Positions 54,061 to 62,130 of a stretch of 62,130 nt of DNA are shown piece by piece (within the stretch, counting starts at the first letter, position 1; every line of letters starts with the position of its first letter). The notes under the pieces were generated by a model. That model searched no databases. It had not been told where the DNA came from and saw nothing but the letters and a program-made list of their open reading frames with translations. A program made the position numbers and the translations under genes. Source of the DNA: an uncultured Prevotella sp. (lineage in GTDB: Bacteria; Bacteroidota; Bacteroidia; Bacteroidales; Bacteroidaceae); contig CAKQDQ010000004.1 of NCBI GenBank assembly GCA_934229335.1, positions 1-62,130 of the forward strand. Reading direction: 5' to 3'.

Positions 54061-54957
54061 TTAAAATATAGAAAAACGAAAGTCTTTAAATAACTTTAAG
54101 ACAGTAGAATACTTTAATGTCGATTCTTCTCGTTTTTTTATTTCTGTTGTCATGATTATAGATATAGTATAGGTTGTTAACTTCCAAGACATACGTGGTA
54201 GTAATCTTGCAATGAAAGCTAATATGTTTAGAGGCTTTATAAAAAATGGAAATAATGTAAAACGCATCAATAATGTTTGAGCTAGTCCCATTGCAGCCAA
54301 ACGAATTCCTTCTTTACTTTTTTCATCCCATTTATTTATAATTGGATTATGGATTACCAATAAATTGGGAGCGAATGCATTAATAAAGCCTTCATTATAG
54401 ACTCTTAACGATGGAAATATTTCTTCATATCCATATTTATTATCATAATATGGATTGGCATCTTTAAAGAAATCTCTTTTTAGAAAATGTGAACCTCCAC
54501 AAAACATATAAATCTTATATAATCCATCTGTAAATTTGGGGCCTATTAAATCGACTCTGTTCTTTTTCCACATATTGTCATATATCTGAGTTGTCAAAGT
54601 TTTTACATGAGGATTATTATCCAATATTGTTATAGCATCTTTAAAGAAATCTTTATTCCTTGATAAATCAATGTAAGCATCATCATCAAGGAAATATATG
54701 TAATCACCATGAGATTTTAAATATGCATAATTGCGACCTCTTCCACAACCAATATTTTCATCCAGACGTTCATAATAGTATTTGTACTTATGTGTTGTAA
54801 AAAAACTATTTATTACGTAACTTGTATCATCAGTAGATGCATTGTCAATGATGACAAATTCTGTATCTTCTGGTATAATACAGTTTATACAACTATTAAG
54901 AGCTTCTATTAATTGTTTGGCTCTATTCATTGTTACTACTACAATTGATAGTTTCAT
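54061..54957 (-). CDS. Glycosyltransferase, GT2 family
   Basis: 298 aa. KLSIVVVTMNRAKQLIEALNSC at the N-terminus, IDNASTDDT near 38 and GDYIYFLDDDAYI near 88-100 give the GT2 nucleotide and metal sites. ENIGCGRGRNYAYL is the conserved loop between them. A hydrophobic C-terminal region (residues 230-270) may bind the membrane. Its start overlaps the next gene's stop by four bases. AT-rich like its neighbours. Confidence 0.85.
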   Translation of the reverse strand: MKLSIVVVTMNRAKQLIEALNSCINCIIPEDTEFVIIDNASTDDTSYVINSFFTTHKYKYYYERLDENIGCGRGRNYAYLKSHGDYIYFLDDDAYIDLSRNKDFFKDAITILDNNPHVKTLTTQIYDNMWKKNRVDLIGPKFTDGLYKIYMFCGGSHFLKRDFFKDANPYYDNKYGYEEIFPSLRVYNEGFINAFAPNLLVIHNPIINKWDEKSKEGIRLAAMGLAQTLLMRFTLFPFFIKPLNILAFIARLLPRMSWKLTTYTISIIMTTEIKKREESTLKYSTVLKLFKDFRFSIF

Positions 54958-55895
54958 CGATATATAAGTTTATAAAGTGATGTACAAAAATAAAATTTAA
55001 TGAGTAGCTGTTGGATAAGTGTGTTATTATTATTTTTAGTTATTCTTAAATGTCTAAGTTCTTTGATTAAAGTTCCTAATATTTTATTATCTACATCTGA
55101 GATAATTCTATCCCAAAGACATATACTAAGCATATAATATACCATATTATCCAATTCCTCACGATACGTATCTTTTTTTGATGATGAGTTTAATAGATTC
55201 CACACGAAAAAAATATTAGAAACTTTTTGTATCATATTGCTTTTGCGCTTCTCTTCAGACATACTTTGACCACTATTCATTTTTGAATAATGGTTTAATG
55301 CCTCACATAAGAAGCAAATTTTATTTGATTTTGATACCAGCTGTGATGTAATAACAAAATCCTCAAGCATATATGAAATAGGAAATTCAATATCATCATA
55401 GAGTTCTCGTCTGGTAAGTCTATTCCATGCATATGCAAAAGATTTAAAATGAAGTATGCTTTTATAGTATTCCGATGTAGACATTGGTTGCTGATGACAA
55501 ACAATACTTTTATCTCCGTATTCTTCGGTCCAATCACAACATACCATATCTGCATCTTCTTCTATAGCCTTTAAATAAAGCTTTTCAACAATATTAAGAT
55601 CTACCCAATCATCAGAATCGATATGCATTATATAATTACCAGTAGATGCCAACACACCCGTTTTTCGAGCTTGAGGCAATCCTTCATTAGACACTTTGTT
55701 TATTATACGTATATTGCGATATGGATAGTCTTTTATAACGTTTTCCAAAATACTCATTGAATTATCTTTAGTGCAATCATTTACAAAGATATACTCAATA
55801 TCTTTAAAAGTTTGTTCAAACAAAGATCTTGCACAACGCTCTATGTATTTTTCGACCCCATATACAGGAACTATTATACTTACCTTATTTTTCAT
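54954..55895 (-). CDS. Glycosyltransferase, GT2 family
   Basis: 313 aa from the ATG at 55895, chosen because MKNKVSIIVPVYGVEKYIERC begins the GT2 fold there. A frame extending to 55961 would lie inside the previous gene. Metal site near residue 90 (GNYIMHIDSDDWVD), with FVNDCTKDNS near 38. It overlaps the pyruvyltransferase-like gene by 11 bases. Inverting transfer of one sugar is expected. Confidence 0.85.
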   Translation of the reverse strand: MKNKVSIIVPVYGVEKYIERCARSLFEQTFKDIEYIFVNDCTKDNSMSILENVIKDYPYRNIRIINKVSNEGLPQARKTGVLASTGNYIMHIDSDDWVDLNIVEKLYLKAIEEDADMVCCDWTEEYGDKSIVCHQQPMSTSEYYKSILHFKSFAYAWNRLTRRELYDDIEFPISYMLEDFVITSQLVSKSNKICFLCEALNHYSKMNSGQSMSEEKRKSNMIQKVSNIFFVWNLLNSSSKKDTYREELDNMVYYMLSICLWDRIISDVDNKILGTLIKELRHLRITKNNNNTLIQQLLIKFYFCTSLYKLIYR

Positions 55896-56934
55896 TTTCA
55901 AATATATTGTTAAAAATAGACTGAAAATAAACATAATTAGATTCCAAGGTCGATTTATCAACCTTATCTGTTAAGGCAGAGTCTAATGCAAGCTTAAAAT
56001 CAGCCGTAGTATAAGAAGGTATAAAATGTATAAAACCACAATTACGAATCCATTCGTAACACATTTTGATCTTATTGTTAGAGTTTGGCAGAACAACAGC
56101 AGGAGTTCCTGTTATATATGCGAAAATCATTCCATGTAATCTGTCGGTAACGATAACTTCTGCTTTAGAAACTCTTTCAAGAAATTGTTCTAATAGATAA
56201 TATCGTTTATTGTATATAAACGTATCATCAATCTTAGTATCAACAAAAGAAACATCAATATTGGTATTTTCTATTATCGACATTATTTCGGACTGATTAT
56301 TATTGCTCAAAATCTTTTCCCTATCATCTCTTAAACATAGAAGAATTCCATTTTTCTTCGGATTATGCCAATATTTTAGAGTCATAACTATATCAGGAGC
56401 AAGAAATGATTGACAACTAAAATTATCCTGAATAAAAGAATAAGACATCTTTTCACGAGCAAGCATTTTTATTCTTTTTCCTTTATATAGAGTCTTGGCA
56501 CTTGTAAGAAGATTTTGACCTAATCTTGCTTTGGTATAAGTGGTGGTTTGAGGAAATTGAAAAATTATATGCTTTTTTAGTTTACTTATAATTAGTTGAC
56601 GACGCACCTCAAACCAACTCCAAATATCCCCCATATTTCCTCCTGCAATTATAGTAACAATGTCATCTTTCGTTACACTATGAATATAACCTTTTAATTC
56701 ACCCATAGATATTGATGATGGAACTTCAATTGGAGTGTAATCAGGAAAATATTTCAATAGCATCTGTTTTTGTGCAAATGTTAAAGCAATATCACCGAGA
56801 TTACCATAATCAGCTGCTAGAAAAATGTAAGCTTTCTTTTTATTTGGCACTACTGGTTTCTGAGATTTAGCAATAATGTATTTGAAATTAGAAATCCAAA
56901 TCTTTGGAATTCTATCATAAAATGACTTTATCAT
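55885..56934 (-). CDS. Polysaccharide pyruvyl transferase family protein
   Basis: 349 aa from the ATG at 56934, which overlaps the radical SAM stop as ATGA. Family marks: ADYGNLGDIALTFAQKQML near residue 40, IIAGGNMGDIW near 95, and TDRLHGMIFAYITGTPAVVLPN near 265. The last carries the RLHG and proline-rich motif of PS_pyruv_trans (CsaB/WcaK) proteins. It adds a pyruvyl ketal from phosphoenolpyruvate to a sugar, giving a negatively charged polymer. Some family members have other roles, so the exact reaction is inferred. Confidence 0.75.
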   Translation of the reverse strand: MIKSFYDRIPKIWISNFKYIIAKSQKPVVPNKKKAYIFLAADYGNLGDIALTFAQKQMLLKYFPDYTPIEVPSSISMGELKGYIHSVTKDDIVTIIAGGNMGDIWSWFEVRRQLIISKLKKHIIFQFPQTTTYTKARLGQNLLTSAKTLYKGKRIKMLAREKMSYSFIQDNFSCQSFLAPDIVMTLKYWHNPKKNGILLCLRDDREKILSNNNQSEIMSIIENTNIDVSFVDTKIDDTFIYNKRYYLLEQFLERVSKAEVIVTDRLHGMIFAYITGTPAVVLPNSNNKIKMCYEWIRNCGFIHFIPSYTTADFKLALDSALTDKVDKSTLESNYVYFQSIFNNIFENEK

Positions 56935-58043
56935 CGTTTTAAAATTGGCTTTAGCCCCCACTTTATAATTTTTTTACAATCATTTACTACGCTCCAGAAG
57001 CCATAGTATACATATGAATCTATTTTTTGTAGACTCCCATCAAGTATTTGATGATCATATATTTTTTGACTAAGTACTTCTTTCATGGTACTATTATACC
57101 ATTCACCATCTTCTGTTTTTCTATTTCTAAGTTCAGCATAGCTTGGGGCAATATAACTAGGAATCATACCTAAACTTATAAAATGGCTTGAATTTGTACA
57201 GAATAAGGAACAGCAGTGTTTGCCAATAGCCTTAAAAGGAATAGGCTTATTGGGATTTTTGAAAATATCATAAGCAACAGGACTACCATAACATGGATGA
57301 AAAATTCCAGTTGCAAGATTTAGACTTCCTCCCCATTTACCTGCATAACAATATTCTTTACGTTTTTTCATAAAATTTTTCATTGTAAACTTAAATAGTG
57401 GTGAATCAAAATCATCCACAGAATGAAAATAATCGTTTGCAGATTGTTTTGTAAATAGCCTAATATCCTTAGAAAGATTGAATTCGTCACGTGTAGCTGC
57501 TATTTGTGGAAGTGCACCTACATTTTTCATACACATTTTTTTTATATCTTCAAGATATGGCTCATATTCATCACATAAATTAAATTGAACCATAAACGAA
57601 CACCCTGCTTCCTTAACCTTTTTGATGTTTGCAAAGAATTTTTCAAATGCTTTCATCCTCAATAATTCTAAATAATGAAGAGAAAAAGAAAAATTAACTC
57701 TTGCCAACATTTCTTTTGGTATTAAGTCTATAAATGTATTAAAGAAACGAGTATATGTTCCATTTGTAGTAATGTTGATATAATGACCTTCCTTTAAAAG
57801 TTCCAAACTTATTTCAGGCAATTCTTTAACCAATGTTGTTTCTCCTGCACCACAAATACTTATATATGCTGCTCCATTTAACCGTTTATGGCTAAGACCA
57901 GCAGCTATTTGCTTGGCAGAGTATTTCATCTCTGCCATTTTCATAGTTCTATAACCACGTTGAGCAACATAACAATAATGACATTTCATGTTACATACGG
58001 TTATAGGTATAAGACATTCAAAAAAATACTTTATAGGTTCCAT
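56931..58043 (-). CDS. Radical SAM protein in the capsule cluster
   Basis: 370 aa. The 4Fe-4S site VCNMKCHYCYV (Cys17, Cys21, Cys24) fits CxxxCxxC. ICGAGETTL near 63 is the SAM-binding glycine segment. Cysteines near 235-255 (EYCYAGKWGG, HPCYG) and 275-285 (KHCCSLFC) could hold auxiliary clusters as in SPASM-type enzymes. Its substrate is unknown. It is coupled to the pyruvyltransferase-like gene by ATGA and lies among glycosyltransferases, so modification of a sugar or an attached group is possible. Confidence 0.75.
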   Translation of the reverse strand: MEPIKYFFECLIPITVCNMKCHYCYVAQRGYRTMKMAEMKYSAKQIAAGLSHKRLNGAAYISICGAGETTLVKELPEISLELLKEGHYINITTNGTYTRFFNTFIDLIPKEMLARVNFSFSLHYLELLRMKAFEKFFANIKKVKEAGCSFMVQFNLCDEYEPYLEDIKKMCMKNVGALPQIAATRDEFNLSKDIRLFTKQSANDYFHSVDDFDSPLFKFTMKNFMKKRKEYCYAGKWGGSLNLATGIFHPCYGSPVAYDIFKNPNKPIPFKAIGKHCCSLFCTNSSHFISLGMIPSYIAPSYAELRNRKTEDGEWYNSTMKEVLSQKIYDHQILDGSLQKIDSYVYYGFWSVVNDCKKIIKWGLKPILKR

Positions 58044-58047
58044 TTGT

Positions 58048-59160
58048 TCAATTTTTATTATGTTGTTTATTTAAATTAAAAACTTCAGTAATATATGATT
58101 CCCATATACTGATAATTTTTTTAGATTCAAATCTTTGAATTACTTTTGTTGCTTCAAGTCCACAACGTCTACATAAAGTAGGACTGTCTGCAAATTCTGA
58201 TAAGGCATTCGCTATATAATGTGGATTACCTCTTGGTACTATTATGCCATTTTTATGATCCTGTACCAGCAGACGACCACCACCTGGTGAATGGTCTGTT
58301 GTTACAACTGGCATACCTATTGCCATTGCTTCTAACAAAGAATTCGAAATACCTTCAAAATCAGAAGTTATGACATATATTCCTTCTTTAGCCATATCTT
58401 CCATTGGGGATGTAGAAACTCCTTTTAAGTCAATACATTTGGAGAGAGAATTGTTTCTAATATATTCTTCAATATAAGACTGAGATGGTCCTCTTCCATA
58501 TATAACCAATTTATACTCATTATGATTTTTATAAAATTCATGAAAAGCAGAAAGTAAAATATCTAAACGCTTTTGATAATTATCAAGTCTTCCAATATAC
58601 ACAATAGTTTTAGGTAAATCATCATAATTAATAGTCGGAATTCGTCCTTTCAAAAAGATTGGATTAGGTATTACTTTTGAGCGTTTTTGTAATGCAATAT
58701 TATAAAACTTTGAAGCCTCTTCAGTCTGAAATACAGCACCGTTTGAATGATTATAAATCCAAAGTAGTATTTTTGTTACTAATCTTCCATCGCTAAATGC
58801 CGTATATGGATCTCCTCTTTCTGATATTATAGATGGGACATTTAGTAATTTCCCTAATATTGTACATACGAGATTTGGTATACCTAAGAAAGAAACCAAA
58901 ACTTGAGTGTTTTCTTTTTTTACAAGTGGCTTAATATACTTTAACCAATTGTAATATTGTATGTATGTGTTTTTACTCCGAGTTTTATTGTAATAATATA
59001 CAGAAATATTCTTATTTATTTCTTGATGTGTATACCCTTTGTTGCTAAGTACAAAGATAGATATTTTGTGTCCACGTTGAGCTAGCGAATTTGCAACAAA
59101 AGTTGCCATTTTTTCTGCTCCACCAAAACTTAAGTTATTTATAATAAAACTTATATTCAT
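58048..59160 (-). CDS. Glycosyltransferase, GT4 family
   Basis: 370 aa. SFIINNLSFGGAEKMATFVANSL is the GT4 acceptor loop. VYIGRLDNYQKRLDILLSAF lies near residue 185 and VITSDFEGISNSLLEAMAIGMPVV near 255 with the E-x7-E pair. TTDHSPGGGRLLVQDHKNGI follows. Retaining hexosyl transfer expected. It starts within four bases of the polymerase stop (59157-59160). Confidence 0.85.
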   Translation of the reverse strand: MNISFIINNLSFGGAEKMATFVANSLAQRGHKISIFVLSNKGYTHQEINKNISVYYYNKTRSKNTYIQYYNWLKYIKPLVKKENTQVLVSFLGIPNLVCTILGKLLNVPSIISERGDPYTAFSDGRLVTKILLWIYNHSNGAVFQTEEASKFYNIALQKRSKVIPNPIFLKGRIPTINYDDLPKTIVYIGRLDNYQKRLDILLSAFHEFYKNHNEYKLVIYGRGPSQSYIEEYIRNNSLSKCIDLKGVSTSPMEDMAKEGIYVITSDFEGISNSLLEAMAIGMPVVTTDHSPGGGRLLVQDHKNGIIVPRGNPHYIANALSEFADSPTLCRRCGLEATKVIQRFESKKIISIWESYITEVFNLNKQHNKN

Positions 59161-60338
59161 AATATTTCCCTTTTGATTTTTTTTGTATATACAAGCAATA
59201 CCAATGCAACAAATGTAGCAGGTTCACCTTCAACAAATCCTGTATTATGAACTAATGAATCCGCCACTAACCCCATGAACAGTAAAGAAATAGGAGATAT
59301 AATATCATTAATTGTTGCTTGTTTTAAGGCAATAACAGTTAATTTAATAATAAAACATATAAGAGTAACACCACCTAAAAATCCTCCTGCTAAGAAAGCA
59401 GAAACAAACAAATTGTGTGATGGTCGTCCAATTAAATGTACACATGCAGAGTAACCACCAAAAATAGGATGTTCTATATAATAATCAATAGATCCCCTTA
59501 AAAGCATTTCTCTACCAGAATCAGATTCACTTAATAAACGTGAATCTGATGATTCAAGAAATCCCATAAGATGAGAAATTGCATATAACAATCCTACAGA
59601 TAATACAATTACTGTTAAGTACTTATTTTTTATTTCTTTTGATATATATCTGTAAATAAGATATAGCCATACTATTAAAGAAATAAAAAAGCCACCTCTT
59701 TGTTGACAAAAGAATAATCCAATAAGGATAAATGTTGATGATACGATACCTATATACTGTATTTTCTTTTTAATACTGAATAATAAGAACAGTGAAGAAA
59801 TACAGAAGAATAATAAATAATGTCCATTAAAGACAGGATTTGGATACAGACCACTTATTGATAACCCCAGGAGATTTTGATTTGATGACAGCAAGTTTTC
59901 CTGGTCGGGATCTATTACAAAGTAATTTAAAAGAGGGCTTTGAATAGGAACTCCATAAGCCTGACATATTGTAACGACAGAATCAAGAATGCCAATAATA
60001 ACTAAAGGATATATGAGATAGTTCAAACTAACTTTGTGTTTTAGAAGCACATAAGTTGAATAATATAATGTATAGCAACCAATAAGTTGAGAACGTAAAA
60101 GCCTAAAGAATCCAGATTCATACCCAGTAAATACTGCAGAAATAAAGTAAAATATAACAAAACAAGCATACCACTTTAACCATTTATCAACTAAAAATTT
60201 TTTTTCAATTGAATAACATATTAGTAGCATTAATATTATAGTTATCTGGAGTAGATTTATACCACCTATAATAGGTATCTGCCCTATAAAAAAAAAGTCA
60301 GTTATAAGAAAAGTATATAGCCATTTAAAAATAATCAT
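59157..60338 (-). CDS. Polysaccharide polymerase (Wzy-like)
   Basis: 393 aa, about eleven hydrophobic segments. The periplasmic loop near residues 255-300 contains SGREMLLRGSIDYYIEHPIFGGYS and HLIGRPSHNLFVSAFLAGG. This is the pattern of Wzy_C/O-antigen ligase-type proteins (glycine/arginine loop, then the H-N motif). It would join lipid-linked repeats in the periplasm. Different from the polymerase at 21491, so this cluster builds its own polymer. Confidence 0.8.
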   Translation of the reverse strand: MIIFKWLYTFLITDFFFIGQIPIIGGINLLQITIILMLLICYSIEKKFLVDKWLKWYACFVIFYFISAVFTGYESGFFRLLRSQLIGCYTLYYSTYVLLKHKVSLNYLIYPLVIIGILDSVVTICQAYGVPIQSPLLNYFVIDPDQENLLSSNQNLLGLSISGLYPNPVFNGHYLLFFCISSLFLLFSIKKKIQYIGIVSSTFILIGLFFCQQRGGFFISLIVWLYLIYRYISKEIKNKYLTVIVLSVGLLYAISHLMGFLESSDSRLLSESDSGREMLLRGSIDYYIEHPIFGGYSACVHLIGRPSHNLFVSAFLAGGFLGGVTLICFIIKLTVIALKQATINDIISPISLLFMGLVADSLVHNTGFVEGEPATFVALVLLVYTKKIKREIL

Positions 60339-60343
60339 AAGTT

Positions 60344-61807
60344 TTATAACTTTTTTATTTGTAAAATTCCTTTTTTTAATGTAATAAATATAGCCTGCCT
60401 TTCTTTCCTAAAAATACATAACGTAGAAAAATACAATATGATGCAAATTAAAATCGTACATAATTGATATACAATCGGCCCTTGATTTAAATGTAAGATT
60501 TGGACTATTATTGTCATAACACATGCAGCAAATGTAGAAGGCAAGATATTTAAAATCATCTTTCTTATAGGAAAATGAATAACAAAATGCATTAATATTA
60601 AATCAACAATAATATGCTGAAGACGTATCAAGGAACGTGTAACATACAAACATTCAAATCCATGATGAGCTGCAATAACAACAGCTGGCCATAGGAATAT
60701 AATATGAAACCATTCTGAAAGAGTAGAAAGTTTAGGTTTGCCAAGGGCACGGTATGAAATACCACAATAATGATTTAATATTATCATATATGCACTTGTT
60801 AATCCCCATAATCCAATAAGGCTAGAAGCTTCCTTCCATTGATCTCCCATAGTTATTTCTGTAAATAAATAACTATAACAGAAAAAGCCGAATCCAAGTG
60901 GAACCACAAGCATTCCAACCCATTTTTGAAATGTTAGAAAGAGTTTTTTTAACTCTTCTCTGTTATTTTGGGAACGTGATAATGAAGCAAATAGTACACT
61001 TGATGTAGTAGCCGTTATCAATGAGAAAACTTGAGTGACTAATCCTGAACCTGTTTTATATAATCCCAAATAATATTGGTTTAGTATTGTTCCAATAACA
61101 AAAACATCAAAATATGTAACCAACCAATTAGAAATAGCTTCTAACATAGACCAAAAAGTAAAAGAAAACATTTCCTTAAACTGTTGCCATGAATAATAAA
61201 ATCTTGGTTTCCATTTTGAATAAAAAGTCAAAATAACGGCGTTTATAGTATTTGAAACAATTGTACCTATTAAGAGCGCCCAATAATTTCTTAGAATAAA
61301 AGCACATGGAACAGTGACAAATAATGGTACCAAGATCCCTATAATGCGAATTTTAAAGAGAGTTTTATATTCAAAATCTCTTTTATAGATAGCCATTTGA
61401 ATGCTTGAGAAAGCAGCTAATGGAATAGAAGTACAAGCAACAATAAGTGGTAATTCATATCCTGGATTACCAACTAATTTCATCAACGGTTTTGAAAAAA
61501 TAGCTATTAAAAACCAGAGGAATAGTGAAAAAATAAGATTACTCCAAAAAGCTACATTTATACTTTGATCCCTTTCTTCTTCATTATTGTATTCATGTTG
61601 TATGATATACTTTTGAAAACCTGCATCTGTAAAGATTTCTGCAAAAACAATAATCATGCTTAATGTTGCGATAATACCGTATGCTTCAGGAGTTAGAAGT
61701 CTTGCCAACACCATGCTTGTTATCGGAGTAATAAGCTTAGCTGTAATCTCCGTTATTGCAGACCATTTAGTTGCATTTTTTACTTGGTTATTAATATTCT
61801 TCGCCAT
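60344..61807 (-). CDS. Polysaccharide flippase (Wzx/WzxC-like)
   Basis: 487 aa with about fourteen membrane segments, starting NNQVKNATKWSAITEITAKLITPITSMVLARLLTPEAYG, a typical lipopolysaccharide biosynthesis (MATE/MVF clan) start. TDAGFQKYIIQ near residue 60 and the long loop near 105 are shared with WzxC-type proteins. It exports the repeat unit made by the following genes. It is the first intact gene of the minus-strand cluster in this window. Confidence 0.85.
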   Translation of the reverse strand: MAKNINNQVKNATKWSAITEITAKLITPITSMVLARLLTPEAYGIIATLSMIIVFAEIFTDAGFQKYIIQHEYNNEEERDQSINVAFWSNLIFSLFLWFLIAIFSKPLMKLVGNPGYELPLIVACTSIPLAAFSSIQMAIYKRDFEYKTLFKIRIIGILVPLFVTVPCAFILRNYWALLIGTIVSNTINAVILTFYSKWKPRFYYSWQQFKEMFSFTFWSMLEAISNWLVTYFDVFVIGTILNQYYLGLYKTGSGLVTQVFSLITATTSSVLFASLSRSQNNREELKKLFLTFQKWVGMLVVPLGFGFFCYSYLFTEITMGDQWKEASSLIGLWGLTSAYMIILNHYCGISYRALGKPKLSTLSEWFHIIFLWPAVVIAAHHGFECLYVTRSLIRLQHIIVDLILMHFVIHFPIRKMILNILPSTFAACVMTIIVQILHLNQGPIVYQLCTILICIILYFSTLCIFRKERQAIFITLKKGILQIKKL

Positions 61808-61821
61808 TTTTGTTTCAATTC

Positions 61822-62059
61822 TTATGGACGTGTTTGTTTATTAGTTAACCATTTACTTAAAGATAAACCCTCTCTAAATTTTGTAGTATCGTCATATACT
61901 TCATTATCTCTAGTAAATGATTTTACAATTATCTGAGATTTGAGACCATAGTCTTTAGAGACAAGCACTATTTTGTTACTGAAAGATAATTTATCAAAAA
62001 TTAATAAATGTTCTTTTGTACACTCATTCATTTCTGAAAATTTGATAAATAAATTATCT
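61822..62059 (-). pseudogene. DUF1919-family protein, C-terminal fragment
   Basis: Residues DNLFIKFSEMNECTKEHLL, FDKLSFSNKIVL and the WL-containing end match the C-terminal third of DUF1919 exopolysaccharide proteins. The N-terminal part, which should end in a WxRRxxRI-like block just before DNLF, is missing, and the 25-bp element end takes its place at 62058. The open frame running a few codons further upstream belongs to the element, not the gene. Probably cut by an insertion. Confidence 0.65.
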
Positions 62060-62130
62060 TTGTGTGGTGATAAAAGTACTAACAAATCTTAATAGATTTC
62101 ATCGTCAGGTTGCTCGTAGTTTCTCCATTT
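62058..62130 (-). mobile_element. Terminus of a probable insertion sequence with transposase tail (right edge)
   Basis: Bases 62058-62082 repeat the 25 bp found at 50-74 in inverted orientation. Just inside, 62088-62130 read on the minus strand as KWRNYEQPDDEIY and a TAA stop, which looks like the end of a transposase. The arrangement (coding tail, short gap, terminal repeat, broken host gene) is that of an IS 3' end. The IS family is not identified. Confidence 0.5.

Overview
The window looks like Bacteroidales DNA, most likely Prevotella/Segatella. It carries a UpxY-type antiterminator in front of a polysaccharide operon, promoters of the Bacteroidetes form TTTG-N20-TAnnTTTG, few Shine-Dalgarno sites, and gene content typical of gut Bacteroidota capsule loci. 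The outermost 74 and 73 bases share a 25-bp inverted sequence that abuts a damaged gene at each end. The segment is therefore probably bounded by two copies of one insertion sequence.

Left arm (1-4786): a decayed ugd, a PIN-domain toxin-like gene overlapping a 260-aa partner, a small unknown gene, then about 2 kb without genes. The non-coding stretch holds three copies of a structured repeat, a 22-bp hairpin repeat and a promoter. From 4787 to 26810 a plus-strand capsule operon begins with the UpxY-like regulator. It contains a flippase, a TupA-like ATP-grasp protein, many glycosyltransferases, several acyltransferases (one clearly frameshifted, one with a C8 tract), a Wzy-like polymerase, a CapS-type transferase and a WecG/TagA-type transferase. 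Inserted in it are a two-gene ATPase/TOPRIM-like module with its own promoter, and a complete phosphocholine cassette (porin-like barrel, nucleotidyltransferase-choline kinase fusion, LicB, LicC, LicD). A bidirectional terminator closes the operon at 26844-26909.

Right arm (26945-62130): all clear coding genes lie on the minus strand. This is a second polysaccharide cluster: truncated DUF1919 protein, flippase, polymerase, glycosyltransferases, pyruvyltransferase-like protein, radical SAM protein, nucleotidyltransferase, DegT/DnrJ aminotransferase, PglC-type sugar phosphate transferase and a CapD/PglF-type dehydratase. The last three would suit synthesis and loading of a bacillosamine-like first sugar, but a 15-kb block separates the transferase from the dehydratase.

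That block (29-43.9 kb) is a defence island: a helicase remnant, a SMEK-NACHT STAND-like NTPase flanked by directly repeated halves of an unknown gene, a full QatABCD system, and immediately upstream of qatA a leucine-rich-repeat/TIR protein. More candidate defence genes sit deeper in the capsule cluster: an overlapping AAA ATPase/nuclease-like pair beside a decayed glycosyltransferase paralogue, and a 579-aa protein with a PD-ExK motif next to a broken acetyltransferase. The main theme is capsule loci serving as insertion ground for immune genes, with much gene decay at the seams. The most promising leads are the LRR-TIR/Qat operon, the repeat-flanked NTPase, the phosphocholine cassette with its porin, and the covarying structured repeats.
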